The notes under the pieces were generated by a model. It worked only from the letters and a program-made list of their open reading frames with translations. It was not told where the DNA came from and did not search any database. Below are positions 61,239 to 64,000 of a DNA stretch of 64,000 nucleotides, in pieces. Position numbers and translations under genes: made by a program. Within the stretch, counting starts at the first letter, position 1. Each line of letters starts with the position of its first letter. Source of the stretch: Paraburkholderia phenoliruptrix (GTDB lineage: Bacteria; Pseudomonadota; Gammaproteobacteria; Burkholderiales; Burkholderiaceae); NCBI RefSeq assembly GCF_019511605.1, contig NZ_JAEUAV010000014.1, positions 113,614 through 177,613 on the forward strand, given 5' to 3'.

Positions 61239-62336
61239 ATGATCTTCGAACGCTCCCTCCAGCGCGAACTCGCGTATACGGCTGGTGCCGTGTTCATGGT
61301 TCTGCTCACGCTCGTGCTGACCACGATGATGATCCGCATCGTCGGCTTCGCGGCGCAAGGCGAGATCGACCCGCGCGACGTGCTGGTCCTGATCGGCCTG
61401 ACCGTGATCGGCTATCTCGCCATCATGCTCGTCGCCACGCTGTTCGTCTCGATCCTGTTCGTGCTCACGCGCTGGTACAAAGACTCCGAGATGGTCGTGT
61501 GGCTCTCCTCAGGGGTGAGCCTCACGCAATTCATCAAGCCCATCGGCATGTTCGCCACGCCGATCATCATTCTCATCATGTTCTTCGTGTTCGTCGGCTG
61601 GCCGTGGTCGAACCAGCAAAGCAAGCTGATTCGCGCGCGCTTCCAGCAGCGCGACGAAGTTTCGCTGCTCGCGCCCGGACAGTTCCGCGAGTCGGCGGCG
61701 AGCCATCGCGTGTTCTTCATTGAAAAGATGTCGCCCGACCAGGGCCATGTCGAAAACGTGTTCGTGACCAGCACGGAAAACGGCAAGCTCAACGTCGTGG
61801 TGTCGAAAAACGGCCACACCGAAACACATAAGAACGGCGATCGCTTCGTCGTGCTGGAAAACGGCCGGCGTTACGACGGCGAGCCGGGGCATCCGGATTT
61901 CCGCATCATGGAATTCGAGCGCTACGGCGTCAGGATCGAGAGCCAGCCGGTCGTCAACACGCCCACCACGACGGGCACGCCCACGCTCACGCTGCTGCGC
62001 AACCCCACGAAGGAAAACCTCGCCGAATTCGCGTGGCGCGCGGGCCTGCCGCTCATCGCCATCAATCTGATGCTGCTCGCCATTCCGCTTGCGCACCAGA
62101 ATCCGCGGCGCAGCCGCACCATCAACCTCGTGATGGCCGTGCTGATCTATCTCACGTATTCGAACCTGTTGAATGTCGTGCAGTCGTGGATCGAGCAGGG
62201 CAAGATGTCGTTCGGCGTGGGGCTCGTGATCCTGCACGTGATCGTGGCCGGCATTGTCGCGTTCATCTTCTGGCTGCGCGTGCGCAACCGGCCGCTGTTC
62301 ACGCGGGCCATGTTCAGCCGTTCGCAGGGGGCCTGA
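61239..62336 (+). CDS. lptF: LPS export permease LptF
   Basis: A 365-residue inner-membrane subunit of the LptB2FG complex that extracts lipopolysaccharide. Six membrane segments flank a periplasmic beta-jellyroll (about residues 130-255). It begins MIFERSLQRELAYTAGAVF and shows WYKDSEMVVWLSSGVSLTQF, the coupling-helix region. Directly followed by lptG after three bases. Confidence 0.96.
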   Translation: MIFERSLQRELAYTAGAVFMVLLTLVLTTMMIRIVGFAAQGEIDPRDVLVLIGLTVIGYLAIMLVATLFVSILFVLTRWYKDSEMVVWLSSGVSLTQFIKPIGMFATPIIILIMFFVFVGWPWSNQQSKLIRARFQQRDEVSLLAPGQFRESAASHRVFFIEKMSPDQGHVENVFVTSTENGKLNVVVSKNGHTETHKNGDRFVVLENGRRYDGEPGHPDFRIMEFERYGVRIESQPVVNTPTTTGTPTLTLLRNPTKENLAEFAWRAGLPLIAINLMLLAIPLAHQNPRRSRTINLVMAVLIYLTYSNLLNVVQSWIEQGKMSFGVGLVILHVIVAGIVAFIFWLRVRNRPLFTRAMFSRSQGA

Positions 62337-62339
62337 GCG

Positions 62340-63488
62340 ATGCGCATCTACGAAAGGTACTTCGCGCGTCAGATCTATCTCACGTTCATCTTTATTCTGT
62401 TCGCGTTTTCTGGCCTGTTCTTTTTCTTCGACCTGATCAACGAACTGAATTCGGTCGGCCACGGCAACTACAAATTCCAGTACGCGGTGCTGCGCGTCGC
62501 GCTGCAAACGCCGTCGCGCTTCTACGAGATCATTCCGGTCGCCGCGCTGATCAGCGCGATTTACGTGTTTGCGCAGATGGCCGCGAATTCCGAATACACG
62601 ATTTTTCGCGTGTCGGGGCTCGCCACCAATCAGGCGCTGCGCTCGCTGCTGAAAATCGGCATTCCACTGGTGTTTCTCACGTATCTGATTGGCGAAGTAA
62701 TCGGCCCGTACACCGACCAGTTGTCCGAACGCGTGCGGCTCGAGGCAATGGGCTCCTCGGTGTCGAGCAACTTCAAGTCCGGCGTGTGGGTAAAAGACAC
62801 GCTGACCGCGCGCGCGGACGGCGAGCAGGTCACGCGCTTTGTCAACGTCGGCGAACTGAAGCCGGACGCCACGATCAGCAACGTGCGGATCTACGAGTTC
62901 GATTCGAAGTTCCGGCTGTCCAACGTGCGCATCGCGCAAAGCGGCGTTTATCAGCCGCCCGGTCATTGGCGATTGACAGGCGTGACGGATACGCAGCTAA
63001 TTGACGTGCCCCCGCCCGCGGGCACGCCGGCCGATGCACTGAATCCGGTGTATCGCGCGAAGCAGGTTGTGCTGCCTGAATATTCGCTGCGCTCGGAGTT
63101 GACGCCGCAGATCCTGTCGGTGCTGCTGGTGTCGCCGGATCGCATGTCGATGTTCAACCTGTTCCGCTACATTCAGCATTTGACGGAGAACCATCAGGAC
63201 ACGCAGCGCTATGAAATCGCGCTGTGGCGCAAGGTGCTGTATCCGTTTGCGGTGTTCGTGATGCTGGTGCTCTCGTTGCCGTTTGCGTATCTGCACACGC
63301 GGGCCGGCGTGGTGGGCATGAAGGTGTTCGGCGGGATCATGCTCGGCATGAGCTTCCAGTTGTTCAATACGCTGTTCTCGCATATCGGCACGTTGAACAC
63401 GTGGCCCGCACCGTTGACGGCGGCTACACCAGGACTCGTTTATCTGGTACTCGGTCTGGTCGGGCTGAAGTGGGTGGATCGGCATTAG
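62340..63488 (+). CDS. lptG: LPS export permease LptG
   Basis: A 382-residue partner of LptF. It begins MRIYERYFARQIYLTFIFIL, has the coupling helix NSEYTIFRVSGLATNQAL, a periplasmic jellyroll and the C-terminal helices AGVVGMKVFGGIMLGMSFQLFN and VYLVLGLVGL. Starts three bases after lptF, so they are co-translated; cbiX follows 11 bp later and is probably in the same transcript. Confidence 0.96.
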   Translation: MRIYERYFARQIYLTFIFILFAFSGLFFFFDLINELNSVGHGNYKFQYAVLRVALQTPSRFYEIIPVAALISAIYVFAQMAANSEYTIFRVSGLATNQALRSLLKIGIPLVFLTYLIGEVIGPYTDQLSERVRLEAMGSSVSSNFKSGVWVKDTLTARADGEQVTRFVNVGELKPDATISNVRIYEFDSKFRLSNVRIAQSGVYQPPGHWRLTGVTDTQLIDVPPPAGTPADALNPVYRAKQVVLPEYSLRSELTPQILSVLLVSPDRMSMFNLFRYIQHLTENHQDTQRYEIALWRKVLYPFAVFVMLVLSLPFAYLHTRAGVVGMKVFGGIMLGMSFQLFNTLFSHIGTLNTWPAPLTAATPGLVYLVLGLVGLKWVDRH

Positions 63489-63499
63489 GAGCCTTCGCG

Positions 63500-63880
63500 A
63501 TGGCTACGCATGGGTTGGTCCTGTTCGGGCACGGCGCGCGAGATGTGCGCTGGCGTGAGCCTTTCGAGCGGTTAGCGGCGAAGCTGCGCGCCGCGCGCGC
63601 GTCAGCCGGCGGCGACGGGCGCGTCCGCCTCGCTTTTCTCGAGTTGATGGAGCCGGATTTGCCCACGGCGATCGGCGAACTGGTCGCCGATGGCTGCGAT
63701 GTGATTACCGTCGTGCCGGTGTTTTTTGGGCAAGGCGGGCACATCCGGAAGGACTTGCCGGAGCTGATCCAGCGCTGCCAGGAGGCGCAGCCTGCGGTGC
63801 AAATCCGCTGCGCTGGTGCGGTGGGTGAGGATGACGCTGTGCTCGAGGCTGTCGCGGCTTATTGTTTGCGGCAGGGTTGA
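63500..63880 (+). CDS. cbiX: Small sirohydrochlorin chelatase (CbiX, single domain)
   Basis: A 126-residue single-domain CbiX-type chelatase. The metal-binding histidines are seen in LVLFGHGARD (His11) and in VPVFFGQGGHIRKDLP. Members insert cobalt or iron (or nickel) into sirohydrochlorin. Here the domain could serve siroheme or cobalamin synthesis; the main cob cluster is 13 kb away and does not contain ring-synthesis genes. The ATG at 63500 follows AGGAG. Confidence 0.9.
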   Translation: MATHGLVLFGHGARDVRWREPFERLAAKLRAARASAGGDGRVRLAFLELMEPDLPTAIGELVADGCDVITVVPVFFGQGGHIRKDLPELIQRCQEAQPAVQIRCAGAVGEDDAVLEAVAAYCLRQG

Positions 63881-64000
63881 GGGCGGGGGTTCTTGATCCC
63901 GTGGTTTTCATGCAGGGCAATCGCTTAAGCTGGTGTCTGCATATCGAGGCTTAAGATGCATAGCCAATGATGCCCCCGCAGCACACCCCCTCCCCTAAGC
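63881..64000. other. Right edge of the window
   Basis: The last 120 bp after cbiX hold two copies of GCTTAAG (near 63925 and 63950) and no supported gene. Confidence 0.4.

Noticed and set aside
1..64000. Mobile elements, CRISPR arrays, tRNA genes
   Set aside because: No transposase or integrase motifs, no direct-repeat/spacer pattern of CRISPR type (the short tandem repeats have no spacers), and no tRNA cloverleaf recognised by eye.

Overview
The window is a high-GC, gene-dense chromosomal segment of a betaproteobacterium, most likely Burkholderia/Paraburkholderia sensu lato. The inference rests on the gene orders pepA-holC-DUF2486, DUF3460-scpA-panC-panD and zapA-6S RNA, on a glucokinase fused to a HexR-type regulator, and on codon usage that is uniform throughout. 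I see no tRNA or rRNA genes, insertion sequences, prophage, CRISPR arrays or toxin-antitoxin loci. This is core or soft-core genome.

Layout. 1-5.8 kb: lolA (cut by the window edge) and ftsK on the minus strand, then trxB, an Smr-domain protein and a TRIC/UPF0126 membrane protein on plus. 5.9-7.7 kb: a glutathione S-transferase and a LysR regulator. 7.8-16.9 kb: a sugar-catabolism locus. A GtsABCD-type sugar ABC transporter on minus is divergent from zwf-pgl-glk/hexR on plus. One near-perfect HexR-like operator (12649-12667) lies inside two overlapping divergent promoters. The locus imports a hexose, phosphorylates it, oxidises it to 6-phosphogluconate, and encodes the probable repressor as the C-terminal half of the glucokinase. 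17-23.7 kb: a bestrophin-like channel, an LprI-like protein coupled to an Orn/Lys/Arg decarboxylase, dcd, a SodC-like lipoprotein with a degenerate metal site, and apbC/mrp. 24-34 kb: an OmpA-family lipoprotein, a possible small RNA, metG, and tamB/tamA. 34-38.4 kb: DUF3460, scpA, panC, panD, an orphan ParA-like ATPase and a thioesterase.

38.5-50.8 kb: a cobalamin region. cobQ faces a plus-strand operon cobU-cbiB-cobD-btuF. Convergent to that is a six-gene minus-strand operon, btuB-btuC-btuD-cobT-cobS-cobC, behind a sigma70-type promoter and a clear cobalamin riboswitch. Together these cover B12 uptake, corrinoid salvage and lower-ligand assembly; corrin-ring genes are not here. A small CbiX chelatase lies at the far right edge.

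51-64 kb: a ZapB-like coiled-coil protein, zapA and 6S RNA; an EVE-domain protein; a SIMPL-domain protein; lgt; a LysR regulator divergent from ilvD; a class I cytochrome c; DUF2486, holC and pepA; lptF, lptG and cbiX.

Two patterns cut across the window. First, several short GC-rich tandem-repeat arrays (units of 9 to 13 bp) lie in gaps between genes, often directly after a stop codon. Second, there are strong palindromes, including a 36-bp perfect one inside the coding sequence of cobD. All functional statements come from reading sequence and family knowledge; no searches were run.
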